A DNA stretch of 64,000 bases, taken from Heterobasidion occidentale (lineage: Eukaryota > Basidiomycota > Agaricomycetes > Russulales > Bondarzewiaceae). The stretch lies in assembly GCA_039111635.1 (NCBI GenBank), contig JBCAQO010000014.1, positions 248,001-312,000 on the forward strand, given 5' to 3'. The stretch's first letter is position 1. Each line of letters begins with the position of its first letter. The notes beneath the pieces are model-generated. The model was not told where the DNA came from and made no database searches. It was given only the letters and a program-made list of their open reading frames with translations. Below are positions 1 to 16,502 of the stretch, one piece after another. Position numbers and translations under genes: made by a program.

Positions 1-369
1 CGCGTGCACCGCGACGTGTTGTGGGGTTGAGTGTCGAGCTGTAGAGCTGCACATACGGGGCTCGAGACGAGAGAGTGCGATCCACGGGCACTCTGTGGAG
101 CGGAAGGAGATATTTCGCGTCCCCGCGTAGCTGGAGCGGGGCGCAGGGATGCCGAGCGAGCAGCGACTCGCGCGGTCAGGACTCGGCGATCGAGGACACG
201 CCGCGCGGGCTCTGGCAGGCCGACTCGAGCGACTCGAGCTGCCACGGCGAGGGCGGCGGGGGGTGCTGGCGCGCTGGACGGCGCGAGGACAGGACGGGGC
301 GGAGAAGTCGCGCGGGAGAGACGGCTCGGGGGTGGAGGCGCGCAGCGGCGCGTACTTGTGGGGCTGCAT
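1..369 (-). CDS. Possible 5' end of an unrecognised gene, running off the window
   Basis: On the minus strand an ATG at 369 opens a frame that stays free of stops to the window edge (123 codons). A TATA-like TTTTATAA lies a few bases upstream of the ATG at about 380-388. The translation is rich in Ser, Pro and Arg and resembles nothing I recognise. The region is very GC rich, where long open frames occur by chance, and other frames here are also open. It could equally be promoter or leader DNA. Confidence 0.2.
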   Translation of the reverse strand, partial: MQPHKYAPLRASTPEPSLPRDFSAPSCPRAVQRASTPRRPRRGSSSRSSRPARARAACPRSPSPDRASRCSLGIPAPRSSYAGTRNISFRSTECPWIALSRLEPRMCSSTARHSTPQHVAVHA

Positions 370-1448
370 GAGGGCGCTGTGTTATAAAACTCAGGGAGCG
401 GCGGCGGGTGCAGCCCGGGGGGTGCATGTGCGGGCGTCTGCAGGTTATGAGTACCGTCTTACAGCACCCGAGCGTACCGGAGCGGCAGCGGGTTGCGAGT
501 GGAAGGCGAAATGGGCGGGGTCGCGGGGGGTCGCCTAGACGATGGGCGACGGTGACGGATATGGGCGTCGTTGAGCCGCGAGGGGCGGCAGGGCGGGAGA
601 GACGACGCGCGGTCGGCGGTGTGTCGGTCGTCCGCCTGGCGCGGAACACGGCGCGTCGGGGCCATAAATAGCAGGTCGCGGGGGCCACATGAGCGGTGGG
701 TGCCGGAATGGACGGTCGCCGCGCCGCGGCTGGCGTGGCTGCTGGGGACTGGCTCGGGGTGCAGGGCGGAAGGTCGGATGTGCGGCGGAGGCCATCAGCG
801 CACGGCCAGCCCAGTCCACCGCGGCGCTCCTTATAACTCCCTCGACGCCCTCCCCGCCGCGACCGTCGCATTGCCTCGCGTACACAGCGCTGCAGCCCTC
901 ACGTGTACGTGTAGTACTAGCCTCCCCCTTCATCTCAATCGGAAAGCAGGACGCTGGATCCGCTCGCCAGCCCGGGGCGCCCGCAGGGCGAGGGCGCTGC
1001 GGACGGCGCCCCCGCGTCAGCGTCAGCGCTGCTGCTACTGATGGAGACGCAGACGCGGACCGTTGCCGGACGGGAGCTGGACGGGGACGTGGACGGGGAC
1101 GGACTCGGGGGCGAGGCTGGGGCTGACGGGGCCTCGCAGCACGCGGCGCGGGCGAGGAGCGTGGCAGGCGTGCTCGGACCCTCGACGTCTTCCGTCGACG
1201 CTTATGAGCCCGCGCGGCCTCCTCCTCTCCTCCCCGCTCGCTCCCCTCTCCGCCCCCGTCCCCCCACACGCTCCGCCACAGTGACAGCCACCACCCTCCT
1301 CCCCCCACAACACCCACCCTCCTCGCCACCTCCCTCTTCGTCCTCTCTCTCTTCTTCACCACCACCACCACCACCACCACCAGCGGATTCACACCCATCT
1401 CCTCCCGCGGACGACGAACGGCCCAGCGCGGACGCACCCGTCGCCGCC
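370..1448 (+). promoter_or_regulatory. Upstream region and CT-rich leader of the RhoGEF gene
   Basis: No convincing gene is seen. The stretch is GC rich with TATA-like sites at about 660-668 (ccataaata) and 829-836 (cttataac). From about 1205 to 1400 the plus strand is almost pure pyrimidine with a CAC-triplet run near 1359-1382, as is common in front of transcription starts of filamentous fungi. An in-frame ATG at 1041 would add about 136 low-complexity residues encoded by this leader, so it is judged less likely than the ATG at 1449. Confidence 0.4.
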
Positions 1449-4400
1449 ATGCCACTCCTGCGCAATCGCAGCTTCGGCTCCCTCGCCAACCTCCTCGACT
1501 CCCTCCAGCCCGCACCCGCACCCGCATCCGCGCCCGACCCCAGATCGATCCCGATCTCGTCCCCCATCCCCGCCATCAGCGCACCCATCGCCCTCGCCCT
1601 CGCCCGCCCCCGATCCCACTCCCACTCCCACTCGCCCTCGCATTCGCCCTCGCCCCCGCGCTCGCACGTGCCACCGCACTCCCACTCGCACGCGCACTCG
1701 CTCTCGGCGTCCTCGGCCTCGTCCACGCCCCAGCCCGACAAGCCGCTCCCCGTGCCCCCAGACCCCTCCGACCCTCCCGTCCCCGCTCTCACACCGCCCC
1801 CGGCGGCCCCCGCCATCTCCAAGCGCACCCACGCCCTCCTCGAGCTGCTCTCCTCCGAGCGCGCGTACGCCTCGGATCTCGCCCTCATCCGTGACATCCA
1901 CATCCCGCTCGCCCTCGGTCCGTGGCCCTTCACCTCGTGCCGCGCTCATCTGACGCTTTCGCTTTGCAGGCAAAGACGCCCCGTTTCCTCTCCCGCCCGC
2001 GCCTGCCCCCGCGGCGACGGACACCCCGACCGTCGTCCCCTCCTCCGCCCTCCCGCACCCTCTCCACCGCCTCCTCCTCCACCGCCGTCTCGTCCGCCTC
2101 GGGCGCCCCGCCGCCACCCCCACCCCCGGTGCGGCGCCGATGACCCCGCACGACGCCCGCACGATCTTCGGCAACGTCGCCGAGCTCGCGCTCTTCGCCG
2201 ACGCGTTCTCCGACCGCCTCGAGGACGCCCTCGGCGACGTCCTCGAGGGCGGGAAGGGCCCCGACCGCGTCGGCGAGGTCTTCATCGAGATGGTGCGTCC
2301 CACGTGTGGCCCTTCGTTCCAGTGCTGATCACCGTCCACGTCCGCGCGCGCCAGATCCCGCACATGGAGCCGCCGTACAAGACGTACATCACGCGCCACC
2401 CAACCGCCGTCGCGCACCTCAACGCGCTCCCGCCCACCCCCGCGCTCGCCGCCTACCTCGCGCACACGCGCACGCTCGCCGCGTCCCTCACGCACGCGTG
2501 GGACCTCCCCTCGCTCCTCATCAAGCCCGTCCAGCGCCTCCTCAAGTACGCCCTCCTCCTCTCCGCCATCCTCGCCGACACCCCCGACTCCCACCCCGAC
2601 AAGCCCCGCCTCCGCGCCGCGAAGGACATGATCGAGGCCGTCTCGCGCGCCGTCAACGAGGGCCGCCGCCGCCGCGAAGTCGTCCGCGACGTCCTCGCCG
2701 CCGCCGACCCGTCCTCCTCCTCCTCCTCCTCCAAGAAGAAGCCCACCGCCCTCCAGCTCCCGCTCGTCCTCGCCGCCTCCGTCCACATCGGCCGCGTCAC
2801 CAAGGGCCGCCCGCCCCTCGCCCCCGCCGACACGGACGAAACAGACGCCGTCGCGCGCCTCGAACAGCGCCTCAAAGCCGCCCTCGCCTACGCACACGCC
2901 CTCGCGCGCGACGCCCTCGCCTGGGCCGCCTCCACCCGCGCGCTCGCCGCCCAGCTCGCGACCTGGGCCCACGCCTTCGGCCGCGCGCTCGGCATCACCC
3001 CAGAGCAAGCCTCCGAGGCGTTCGACGCCTTCTGCGCCGTCGCGGGCCCGCAGTTGCGCGCGCTCTCCGACGCGCTGGACACGACGCTCCGCGCGCGCCT
3101 CCTCCCGCCCTCCGCGCGCTCGTCGACGCCGCCGCGCCCCCGCTGCGCCTCCTCGACGCGCTGCACGCGCTCGCGCCGGCCCACTCCGCGCTGCTGCACC
3201 ACAGCGCCGCGCGCGGGCGGCCCCCGCCGGCGCTGCTCGACGCGTCGCAGGCGTACGTCGCGCTCCGCGGGGAGCTGCGCACCGAGCTGCCGAAGTTCTG
3301 GGCTTGGTGGATAAAGCGCTCGCGGGCGCGCTGGAGGCGCTGGCGGGGTGGCAGGCGGGGTACTGGGCGGACGTGAGGGACTGCTGGGCGGAGCTGTGGG
3401 ATGCGCTTAGGGTGGAGGGGGAGAGGAACGCGGGGGCGGAGGAGACGGAGAGGGTGTGGAGGGGGAGGTGGGAGGAGGTCGAGCGCGAGGTGCGCGGGCT
3501 GGGGATCGTGCGGCCCGAGATGGGGGCGGTCAGGGCGCGCGCGGGCGGGGGTGGTGGTGGTGGTGGTGGGGGCGGGAATGACGATGGGGAAGGCGCGGGC
3601 GGAGGCGGGAAGAGCCACAGCAGCAGCAGCAGCCACAGCAACAGCAGCAACAGCACCAGCAACCACAGCACCGCGCGCGCAGGGGCCGTCGCGTCCATGC
3701 TGAACGCCCTCGACCCCGTGCGCCCCTCGACCGCGTCGTCCCCGCCCGCCCGCGCACGCGGCTACGGCTACGCCCCATCCCTCAACCGCGCCTCCTCCTC
3801 CTCCTCACACGCTGCCCTCACGCACGCCCAGCCGCAGCCCCGCCGGCGCCGCTCCAGCGACAGCCTGCACTCCATCCGCTCCGCCCGATCCGCACTCTCC
3901 TCCACCCGCTCCGCGCGCACCGAAGACTCGGCCCTCGCGCGCCCGCCGCCGTACCAGCCGCCGCAAAAGCAGAAGCAGCCGCAGCCGCAGCCCCCGCACC
4001 GCGCGAGCGCCCCGCTCCCGCTCCCGCTGCGCAAGGCGTCCTCGCAGGGGCGGTTCGCGCACGAGGCGGAGCCCTCGCCGCCGGATAGGGATCGCGATAG
4101 GGGCCGCCTCCAGCGCGGGCAGAGCCTGCGGCAGAATTTCATGGACACGTTCCGCGCGCCGCGCACGGGCTCGCGCAAGGCGCGCGCGCAGGCGCAGGCG
4201 CAGGCGTACGGGCAGCCGGAGGACGCGTACGACTGCGCCTACGCGGACGCGGACGCGGACACGGACACGGACGCCGCCGGGGCCGACGAGCGCGACGCGG
4301 CGCTGATCACGCAGTGGCGCGGCGCGCGCGCGCTGTACACGTGCCGCGTGGTGCACGCGTGCGCGCCGCCGGCGGGCGTCGCGTACTGCGGGCTGCCGTT

Positions 4401-4584
4401 CTTCACGCTCGCGCTCGGCGCGGCGTTCGACGTGCTGAAGGAGGCGGGGCACCCGAGCGCGCATCGCGATTTGCCGCTGTATGTTGATGACGGGGAGGAC
4501 TGCTTGTTGCTTGTGAGGGAGAGGGAGAGGGGGGAGGGGGCGCTGGGGTGGGTGTTGGCGAGTTTCGTGTATCCGTTGGAGTGA
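1449..4584 (+). CDS. Rho guanine-nucleotide exchange factor (DH domain, SH3-like C-terminus)
   Basis: Predicted to activate Rho-family GTPases at the cortex. The start at 1449 is chosen for its GCCGCC context and the sensible N-terminus MPLLRNRSFGSLANLL. The DH domain begins near 1815 (RTHALLELLSSERAYASDL) and contains the conserved helix SLLIKPVQRLLKYALLL (about 2505-2560). Introns at 1918-1969 and 2293-2354 join cleanly. A helical region follows (ELPKFW near 3283-3301), like the BAR-type segment of Tuba-related GEFs. Then come a Ser/Gln-rich linker and a C-terminal SH3-like fold (LPLYVDDGEDCLLLV, GWVLASFVYPLE). Two single-base frame changes are needed, near 3106-3112 and 3298-3303. No GT-AG intron explains them, so consensus errors are likely. 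Family assignment is firm; exact partner GTPase is unknown. Confidence 0.82.
3548..3668 (+). repeat. Coding microsatellites (GGT run, then CAGCAG/AACAGC run)
   Basis: Within the RhoGEF linker, a GGT/GGC tract encodes a glycine run (about 3548-3575). A CAG/AGC/AAC triplet tract encodes a Ser/Asn-rich run (about 3613-3668). Both are simple repeats in a disordered linker. Confidence 0.7.
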
Positions 4585-5126
4585 GCGCGCGCGTCGAGTT
4601 GTTGTGTTGGTGTTTGGGTTTGGGTTTTTGGGACGAGGGTGGTGTGTGTGTGTGTGGTCTTTCTTTCTCTCCTTGTTTCCCCGTGTCTCTTCCTCTTTTC
4701 CTTTCTCTCTCCTTCTCTCACTCTTTTTTTTCTGTGTTTCTGACTCTTGCTTCTCGTGCTGCTCCCTGACTTTTGTCTGATTGTTGTGACCTTCGCTCTT
4801 CTACATGTACATCTTGTCTGCCCATCTGTTGTTGGATTAGCGATACCATCTGTATGTGATCTAGACGGCGGTGTCTCATTGCGTGTGTCGCGTGTGTTTG
4901 TACTTATGGATCTAGGAAACCTCATGCTATGGTCCACCAATATAATTTGACATCAGGAAATCGACAATACGGTCCCCGCAGCCTCATCTCGGTCGATACA
5001 AACACCAATGACCCCACTTCCGGATCGCTGTCGAGACAGCTTTTTTTCACTGATAAAAAAGCACGGACGACACGCGATGGGAATCTTAGTTGGGTGCCCT
5101 GAGCAGAGACGGAGACGGGACGCACC
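4585..5126. other. Convergent intergenic region (3' ends of RhoGEF and NLR genes)
   Basis: No gene is seen. The plus strand has a long T/C-rich stretch (4650-4760), probably the 3' UTR of the RhoGEF. The right part belongs to the 3' flank of the minus-strand NLR gene and carries a short dispersed repeat at 4955-5013. Confidence 0.5.
4955..5013 (+). repeat. Short dispersed repeat, copy 1
   Basis: About 58 bp beginning AGGAAATCGACAA and ending CACCAATGACCCCACTT. It matches 11796-11871 in the same orientation, sharing both ends and the internal TCGGTCGAT, with a small size difference. It lies just beyond the 3' end of the NLR gene. The other copy sits exactly at the breakpoint between the two fragments of the broken PMR1 copy. 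Confidence 0.6.
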
Positions 5127-8100
5127 TCAGCGCTTGCACTCCTCCCAAGCCGTGCCGTGCGCAAAACGTCGAAAGTCGAGCTTCGTCCCCGGTGTCCCTA
5201 GAATGCCCGTCGTGCGCGGCATCCACAGGCCGACCCGATGCTCAGGAGGCACCCAGAGCAACCGCTGGCCCCCAGGCCCGATCACCCACCCGCCCTCGAG
5301 CCTCATAAAGTCGCCGAAGATCCCGTCGTCGTCGCACGCGCAGAGCTCGCCGTCGCCCCCGGCGCCGGCGCGCGTGAAGTCGTCCGGCCACGACGGCCTG
5401 TGGCCTCGCTCCATGCTCCACACGGACACGAAGCGGTCCGTGGACCCGCACGCGAGGCGCGTCCCGTCGGGAGAGAGGGCCACGGAGAACACGTTCTCCG
5501 TGTGTTGCCGGATGGGAAACGAGCACTGCGCCCCTGTGCTCGGGTCCCACATCCGGATCGAGTTGTCCTGGGAGCACGAGACGAGGACGTCGGGGGACAG
5601 GGCGACGGAGAGGACGGGTTTGGAATGCCCACGCAGCGGGGAGAAGACGAGGTTGCCCGACTCCACGTCCCAGATGCGGATCGTGGTGTCCTCCGAGCCA
5701 GACGCGATGCGCCTCCCGTCTGGGGTGTAGGCGACACAGAGCACCGCGCCGTCGTGCCCTCTGAACGGGTCGCGAGCCACGCCGCGCGCGACGTCCCAAA
5801 CGCGGATCGTCCCGTCTGCAGAGCCAGAGGCGACGTCCCTCCCATCGGGCGAAAAGGCCACCGATGTGACCCAGTCGGCGTGTCCGCTGAAGACAACGTG
5901 GGCAGACGCCTCCTGCGCTCGGCTATCAAGGATCCTTACGGCGCCGTCCTCGGAGCCAGAGGCGACGTGCCTGTCGTCTGGAGAGAAGGCGACAGAGCGA
6001 ACCCCCTCCGCGCCAATCGAGGCCTCATAGACGCACTCGCCAGACCCAACGTTCCATATTCGAACAACTCCGTCGTCGCCACCCGACACCAGCCGTTCGC
6101 CGTTCGCGGCGAAAGAGACGGAGCGCACACATCCCTTGTGCGCCTTCCAGGGCGGAAGGACGGCGCTTCCCGTGTGCACGTCGAGCAAAGAGACCGTCTC
6201 GTCGTAGGAGCCAGTGGCCACGATTTTGCTGTCGGGTGAAAATGCGACGGTCCGAATCCAATCCTCGTGCTTCCCTATCCTGAGGAGAGCGCGAGTTCGG
6301 TCAGGTTCCATGTCCCACATGCGGTAGGTCTCATCCAGAGAGCCGGAAAGAAGGGTCTTGCCATCCGGATGGAAGCAAAGCACCGTCACTCGATCGGTGT
6401 GCCCGTAGAGTGGGCCAATCACGGTCGTCGCTGTTTCGACGTCCCAAACGCGTATTGTCTGGTCATGGGAGCCGGAGACAACTCGCTTGCTATCAGGCGA
6501 GAAACTCACGCAACAGACACGATCGGTATGGCCGGCGAGGGGTGGACATACCAGCTCTCCAGTCGAAACGTTCCAGACACGGGTGGTGTGGTCCCAAGAC
6601 CCAGAGGCGACAAGTTTGCCATCAGGAGAGATTGAAACGGCACGTATGGAGTCGCTATGCCCTCGCAATTCCCGCAGCGCCGCCCCCCTTGTGATATCCC
6701 ACAAGCGTACTGTGAAGTCTCTCGAGCTGGAAACAACCAACGAGCCGTCGGGGGAGTATGCGATGTCCATGACACCATCGGAGTGTCCTTCAAGCGGACC
6801 TCGAAGGCATTCTCCTGTTTCGGTGTTCCAAAGCCGCAAGGTGCGATCGTCAGACCCTGACACTAGCTCCGCTGTGTTGGTTGGGGAGTAGGCCAGTGCC
6901 GGTACAGCGTCTGTGTGTCCTTTCAGTGGGCCCATGACACTCTTGCCGGTCTCTGTGTCATATTGAATGGTCCTCTTGTCCGCACGCCACTCGCTTCCCG
7001 TCGGAGGATAGTGCGAATGCGCTCCAGTAATACACCTTGGTTGGCAAGGGGACCGAGGTCGTCTCCTTAGTTTCCGCATTCCATGACCAAATGCTGCAGG
7101 TTTTGCCGTCTACAGCAAGAATGCGCCCATCCGTGTCTCTGATCTGAAGGGCGCGAGAGCTGAGCACGTGCGGGAGGTGTGAGGATGACGTTGATGTCTG
7201 TATACTCTCCAGATCCCAGAATCGCATGCCAGGTTCAGCGGCACTGCTCACTATGGATGCACCGTCAGTGGAAAATGCGACACAATTGATCTCACTGGAG
7301 TGCCCATAGATAGGGGCAGAGATACTCTGACTTGTCTTGGCATCCCAAAGCTGGATGGAATGATCTTCCGACCCGGAGAGAATCTTTTGGCCATCGGGAG
7401 AGAATGCAACCGCGGTCACAGTCCCTCTCGTTACTTGAAAGGGTCCACCAAGGCTGACGCCAGATTCTATGTCCCAAATGCGGATCGTTTCATCATAGGA
7501 TCCAGTAGCGATACGCTTCGAATCAGCTGAGAACGAGATGACACGCACGGCGGCGGTGTGGCCAGTGAGCGGGCTCGACATCGAATTCCCTGTCTCCGCG
7601 TCAAACACACGAAGCTGTCCACCATCTCCGCCAAAGACGATCAGCCGTCCATCTGGAGAAAGGGTTACACAGTTTGACCAGGTGTAAAAGTTACCGGAGA
7701 AAGTGGCAAGGCGTTTCTTGTCCACAGCTCCTACGTCCCAGACTGACACGAGATTGTCCCACGATGAGGAGGCAATACGGATTTTGCCAGACGACACAGA
7801 CATGCATATCACCCGAATCGGTGCGGATATATCGTCTTGCTCCCAGACAAGGGTACCAGAGTCGATGTCCCAAGATCTAAGCATGCCAGTAGCAGAGCTA
7901 GCAACAACTCGGTTGCCAGAAATGAAGATGGATGATGCTCTGAATTCACTGTGATGGAAACACCACAATTCGCGACCTGTTTTGAGAGACCAGACACGCA
8001 CAGTTCCATCTTCCATTGCAGAGACAACCCGCCATCCATCAGGACTTATTGCGAATGTTACAACAGGTGTAGGTCCCCCAGAAATAGCCGTGTGGATCCC

Positions 8101-11100
8101 CAGGTGTGGTCAGTGTAACGTTCTCCCAAAACATTGAGCAAACGAGGGAAGCTCGGAAGATATAGTCTCGAGATCCGCGATATGGGTGGAGCAAATGGTA
8201 AAGCAGATAGATATATGTGAGGAGCGCTCTGCTTTATCGGTTCTAGGAAAACTGTAACGAAATGGCTGGCGTCTATCGCGAGAGCCGCCAAGTCTTCGTC
8301 GAATGTCTGATGGAAAGACATGAGTTGTTACATTCACGGGGACTGGAGTCGACCCACCTTCAACCACTCTGCAGCATCCAACAGAAGTCTGGAGGCGCTA
8401 TTGACCTCGCCGATGAGGCTGAGGATTTCTAACCAATAGAGCAAACGGGTTTCCAAAAAACTTTTCAACAAAACAAAAAGTTCCGTTTCTCGCCTATCCG
8501 AACCGTCTGCCGAGCCGTCCGGAAGGTCGCGCAAGTGTTCGCGTCTTTCAGAAAGATCCGACACATCTCGCAAATGCTCCGCCCAGAACCTACAGGCATA
8601 TGACAAAGGGGATGAGATGCTGGAGCGGACAGTGTCCAAGTCAGGGATATCTGTATTGAAAACATATGAAGACTTCAAGCCACATATATTGAAGCGAAGG
8701 CCATGTTCATCGTGGAGCATAAACCGCAAGCAAGCCACTGTAAAATTGCGCGAGGCACGGGAGCGGTCAATAAAGAACGACTCGTAATCGATGTCGCAAC
8801 GTTTGCGGTCTGTAATGAAGGCAATGAAAGAGGCATGGTAGAGAGAGATAGCATGATGGTCATCGATAGACAAAAGTAACGGCAAGTTTCGACAGACGGC
8901 TTTCACAGAGTTAGAGTCGCACCGATCAGGGAAAAGGCGGCCGAGATCCTCGATGGTGATAGGACCTTTAGCTAAGGCAACGGCTCCCACTGTAATATGG
9001 AAAGCAGGGTCAGGCAAAGGGATGCTCCCATAGTCCGATTTCAAAGTCTGCTGGTGCATTTTGTCGATTTCGGCATGTTTTGCCTTGCATCCATTCGAAA
9101 TGGCGGACAAAAGTACTGTCTGAGGATCTGGACCCTTCCGACGGCCTCAAGCACTACCTGCACCCAAGAGAAAAATCCTGCGGAGTCTTGTACAATTTTG
9201 TCTATCTGATCGAATCTCGGCCAAGATGCGGGCAAGGCATAACGCCTCTGGATGTCCGCGAGACGACGTACAACATATGCCCGAATCCCTGTATTGGTGT
9301 CTTCGTCGAGGTTAAATCCAGTTCGAAGTTGGATCCGCTTGATATCTTTGAATGCCTCCAAAGTATCATAGTCATTGCGACTCGTAAATAGAAGCTTGAA
9401 TTGCCGTGGAAGGCTAAGCCACTGCAATATAGTTTGCGGGAATGCATTTTGGCCCGGAAGGTTCCCAAGCCCGTCAACCACTATGACAGGCATCTTCGTC
9501 GAGAACAACCCAAGATGCCTCGTTAAAGGTTCCTGAATCAATTTTGTCAAAACTTTGTCAGAATTCTCGAGAAGGTCGGGGTCACGGATGATGGCGGTCG
9601 CAATCTCATCCCTTAGGGCAGGATGGAAGGAGGCAAGATGGTAGGCAACAGCGTGCCAAAGGTCTGAAGCCGAGAAGTGTGGAGGGAACGAAAAGATGGA
9701 AGCACCACATTGTTGCCGCGACCGCAACTCTGTGACAAGACTGGCCGAGATGGCCGACTTCCCTGTTCCCAGACCTCCATAGAGCCAAAGAATGTTGGAA
9801 GATAAAGGACTGTCAATCCAATGGAGCATCTCTTCGAGGATTTGATCACGGGTACCGGTCATGCAAGGGTCAGGTATGTGTTCAGACATTAGTGGCCAAC
9901 GGAGCTTGGACGCTAGAAATGTATCATCATCGACTGCAAAATTATATATGTCAGAATAGAATGTGAAAGTCTTGGGCATGCCTTACAGTCCCATGATTCA
10001 TTCGGAGGAAAGGTATCAAAAATATCTGGATACTCGAAGTTCGATTTTGTGTAGATATCTTGAAAGGTAAGTAATGGATCACGTTCAGAGAGACCCGCCT
10101 TTGTTGTTTAAACCAAACCTGAAATTTTGTTGAGATCAACGGTGAGTTATTGTCGTCTGAGTCACAGTCCGGTTAATTATCAATGCGTATATAGCTCGAG
10201 AGAACTATAAAGATCTTACAAGGTTCAAAGCCAGGTCTAGCAAAGTCCTCGATGAATTCGGCAGCGTTGCGTATTGCGCGCATAACCACTATCACTGTCT
10301 CCCTATTTGATTGTGCGACCCCTTGAAAGCTTGGTTTGCACAGGTATGAGACCAGGTCCAAGATATGCTCTCCCAATAGTCGCAAATATTCTAGAGACTC
10401 CTTGCCATCCAAGAGATGCTGCAAATTGTCCAAATGAGTAATAAATAAGCTGATATAAAATATCTTGTTACCTGAGATGCGTTAAGTAAAGCCTCACTTG
10501 CTGCCTGGATGGCTTCGAGGGCCTGTCAAATTGTCTCAGTATACCCACATGCGACCACAAAGGGTGACGTACCGGCGGATCCGTCTGAAATACTGGATCC
10601 AGATCCTTCAAGAGAATTCGGCAACGTTCGAGAGTTGTAGGTGGGGAAGAACTTGTCTGAGCGACAGTTTCCTGCACTGGTAGATCTTCATCAGAGTGAA
10701 TTTGAAGTGATTCGTCCTTATCTGCGCTTAGACATGTATCCAAACAATCATCAAAAATACACCTACATGATCGGCTAAGTCGAAGTTCATCCTGAGAGTG
10801 ACTTTCAACCCTGCAGAAATCCGGACGTATTCTGGATCGCGCACATGAGAGACGTTTTACTTCCGGCTGGTTTAGTTTCACCTTGCTTTTGACCCGCAGA
10901 ACTATAGGTGCTCAAAATCGTATCTCCCGGTAGTTCTATAGTCGGGTGTCTCTTCCTGAAGCACATCACGGACCATGAGGGGCGAAGGACTAGAGACGAG
11001 GTAGGGAAATCACCCTAATGGATCGCATTGCTCCCGTCAGTAGACACATTGACTTCAACAGATCATTTTCACGTACAGACGTTCCGGTATTCCCCATCGA

Positions 11101-11343
11101 GAGCTCTGATTGTCACTTCGTCCTTGGAATATAGATTGTCGACGCTTGCCATCTAGACTGACTGCCAGAGTTTTGGAAAGCCTGCCGCGGGATTTCCCTA
11201 TGAACGCAATGTGTATCTCTGAAGAGAGGATTGGATTGATTCACAGGACCACTAGCGGTGAAACGCACCTTTAACATACAGAACCTCCGGCATCCTTCAC
11301 AGTAAAGATCAAGGTGGACATACATTCGAGCGCTCGTGGTCAT
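5127..11343 (-). CDS. NLR-like receptor: C2-like N-terminus, NACHT domain, WD40 repeats
   Basis: A fungal NOD-like receptor of the NACHT-WD40 class, expected in the cytoplasm as a sensor of non-self or damage. The proposed start is the ATG at 11343. The first exons (to about 10900) read like a C2 fold (LAVSLDGKRRQSIFQ). A helical linker follows (10470-10170). The NACHT P-loop GGLGTGKSA lies near 9775 and the Walker-B-like PVIVVDGLG near 9480. A winged-helix region ends near 8340. About 8 WD40 units (8060-6965) and 12 more (6960-5420) follow, with recurrent GHTD and SPDG motifs. Frame is lost near 8097-8101 and near 6960-6970. The junction near 9122-9160 fits a 38-bp intron or an indel, and the exon junction around 10130-10210 is not settled. 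It may be intact with consensus errors, or decaying. Confidence 0.72.
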
Positions 11344-11400
11344 GATGGTCGGAGGACAGAGATTAGATGGACCTGGTTACGTAACAATACTAGCTGTCTC

Positions 11401-11798
11401 CAACAGTCTCTGACTGCCACGACTGTTTCTAAATTTCTCTGTATTACTGTAGCAGCCATCTATACTCTCAACACTTAACTCAGGAAACAAGCAGTATCGA
11501 GCCTGTGCATAGGTGAGAAATACTAATATCATCTTTTGACCTATTATGCTTATGTTTCAAACGCGCTAAGTCTCGCAACTCAGAGCTGCACGCTTGACTG
11601 CGGTTCACGGCCTTGACGACTCTTTCTATCCATGGGCTACGAGCGCAGACCTCCCAATATATATCCTGACCAGGGAACCTCGTTCTCTGCGTCGTCGTCA
11701 ACCACGTACTCGCGACGCGTTCAGCAGCAGGCTCCACGAACTCCATCTCCTCCGGCTTCGGCGTACTTCTCAAAATTCGTCGGTGACGAACAGGAAAT
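11401..11798 (+). pseudogene. 5' fragment of a second PMR1 copy (promoter, leader, about 53 codons)
   Basis: Nearly identical to 16503-16902, with a few substitutions and small indels, in the same orientation. It includes the upstream region, the ATG at 11632 and the N-terminal coding part beginning MGYERRPPNIYPDQ and running to VGDEQE. The match stops abruptly at about 11798, where a short dispersed repeat and then the inverted 3' part of the same gene begin. It therefore cannot encode a transporter. If transcribed, the transcript would run into antisense PMR1 sequence. Confidence 0.82.
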
Positions 11799-11871
11799 CG
11801 ACAAATTTCTGTTTTTTTGTATGGTTCCAGCAGCCCGATATCGGTCGATCTAAGCACCAATGACCCCACTT
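11796..11871 (+). repeat. Short dispersed repeat, copy 2, at the PMR1 breakpoint
   Basis: Second copy of the repeat at 4955-5013. It is slightly longer because of a T-rich insertion around 11806-11820. It lies between the direct 5' fragment and the inverted 3' fragment of the broken PMR1 copy. Confidence 0.6.
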
Positions 11872-11903
11872 TGTGCGCGTTTTCTCAGCAACGTCGAAGC
11901 CCA

Positions 11904-15981
<4,078 letters not shown>

Positions 15982-16502
15982 CGTGGTTGTGTTAATGTGG
16001 TTGTATTAGACACTGAAAGATTTTAGGATGGGGAAGGAAAAAAGGAAAAAACAAGGAAAGGGCAAAGGAAAATGAGACACACTGGAGTTTGGCAGCTCGG
16101 TAGGGTGGTAGGGTGGAGTAAAGTGTAAAGTAGAGAAGTAGAGAACTTGGGAACAGAGCGAGCAATGACATATACCTTTATAGTCGAAGTTTCTCAAGGA
16201 ATTTCCTTGGTGCTGCTCGATCTCGTTTGATCACCTTGAACACTTGTCACCGCTTGGGCCTTGCTTCTCTCCCCAATTTTAACGTACTGATCTATGGTCT
16301 GAGGGGTGGAACGGAGAAGGAGGTTGATAGACGAGATTCGTGAGAGAGATGGAACGAGATTCGGCGGGAACGTAGGAGCTTCGCTGCTTCAGTTAGCGGG
16401 ATACAGCCAAACCCCTGATGGGTCACCTTCCTAATCGAGGCAGACTTTTGCGCAGAACTCTAGAGAACTCTGCTCTTATTTGGAAACTGGCTCAGATGTG
16501 TT
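15982..16502. other. Divergent upstream region of the protease-like gene and PMR1
   Basis: No gene is seen. The left part (16000-16200) is the likely promoter and leader of the minus-strand gene. The rest leads to the PMR1 promoter, which starts to match the duplicated fragment at about 16503. Confidence 0.4.

Noticed and set aside
1041..1448. ATG at 1041 as the RhoGEF start
   Set aside because: It would translate a pyrimidine-rich leader with a poly-Pro run. The ATG at 1449 has a much better context and begins a normal N-terminus.
5238..6239. Plus-strand 333-codon open frame over the WD40 region
   Set aside because: Antisense of repeated SPDG/WD units; basic and Arg-rich composition typical of shadow frames in GC-rich DNA.
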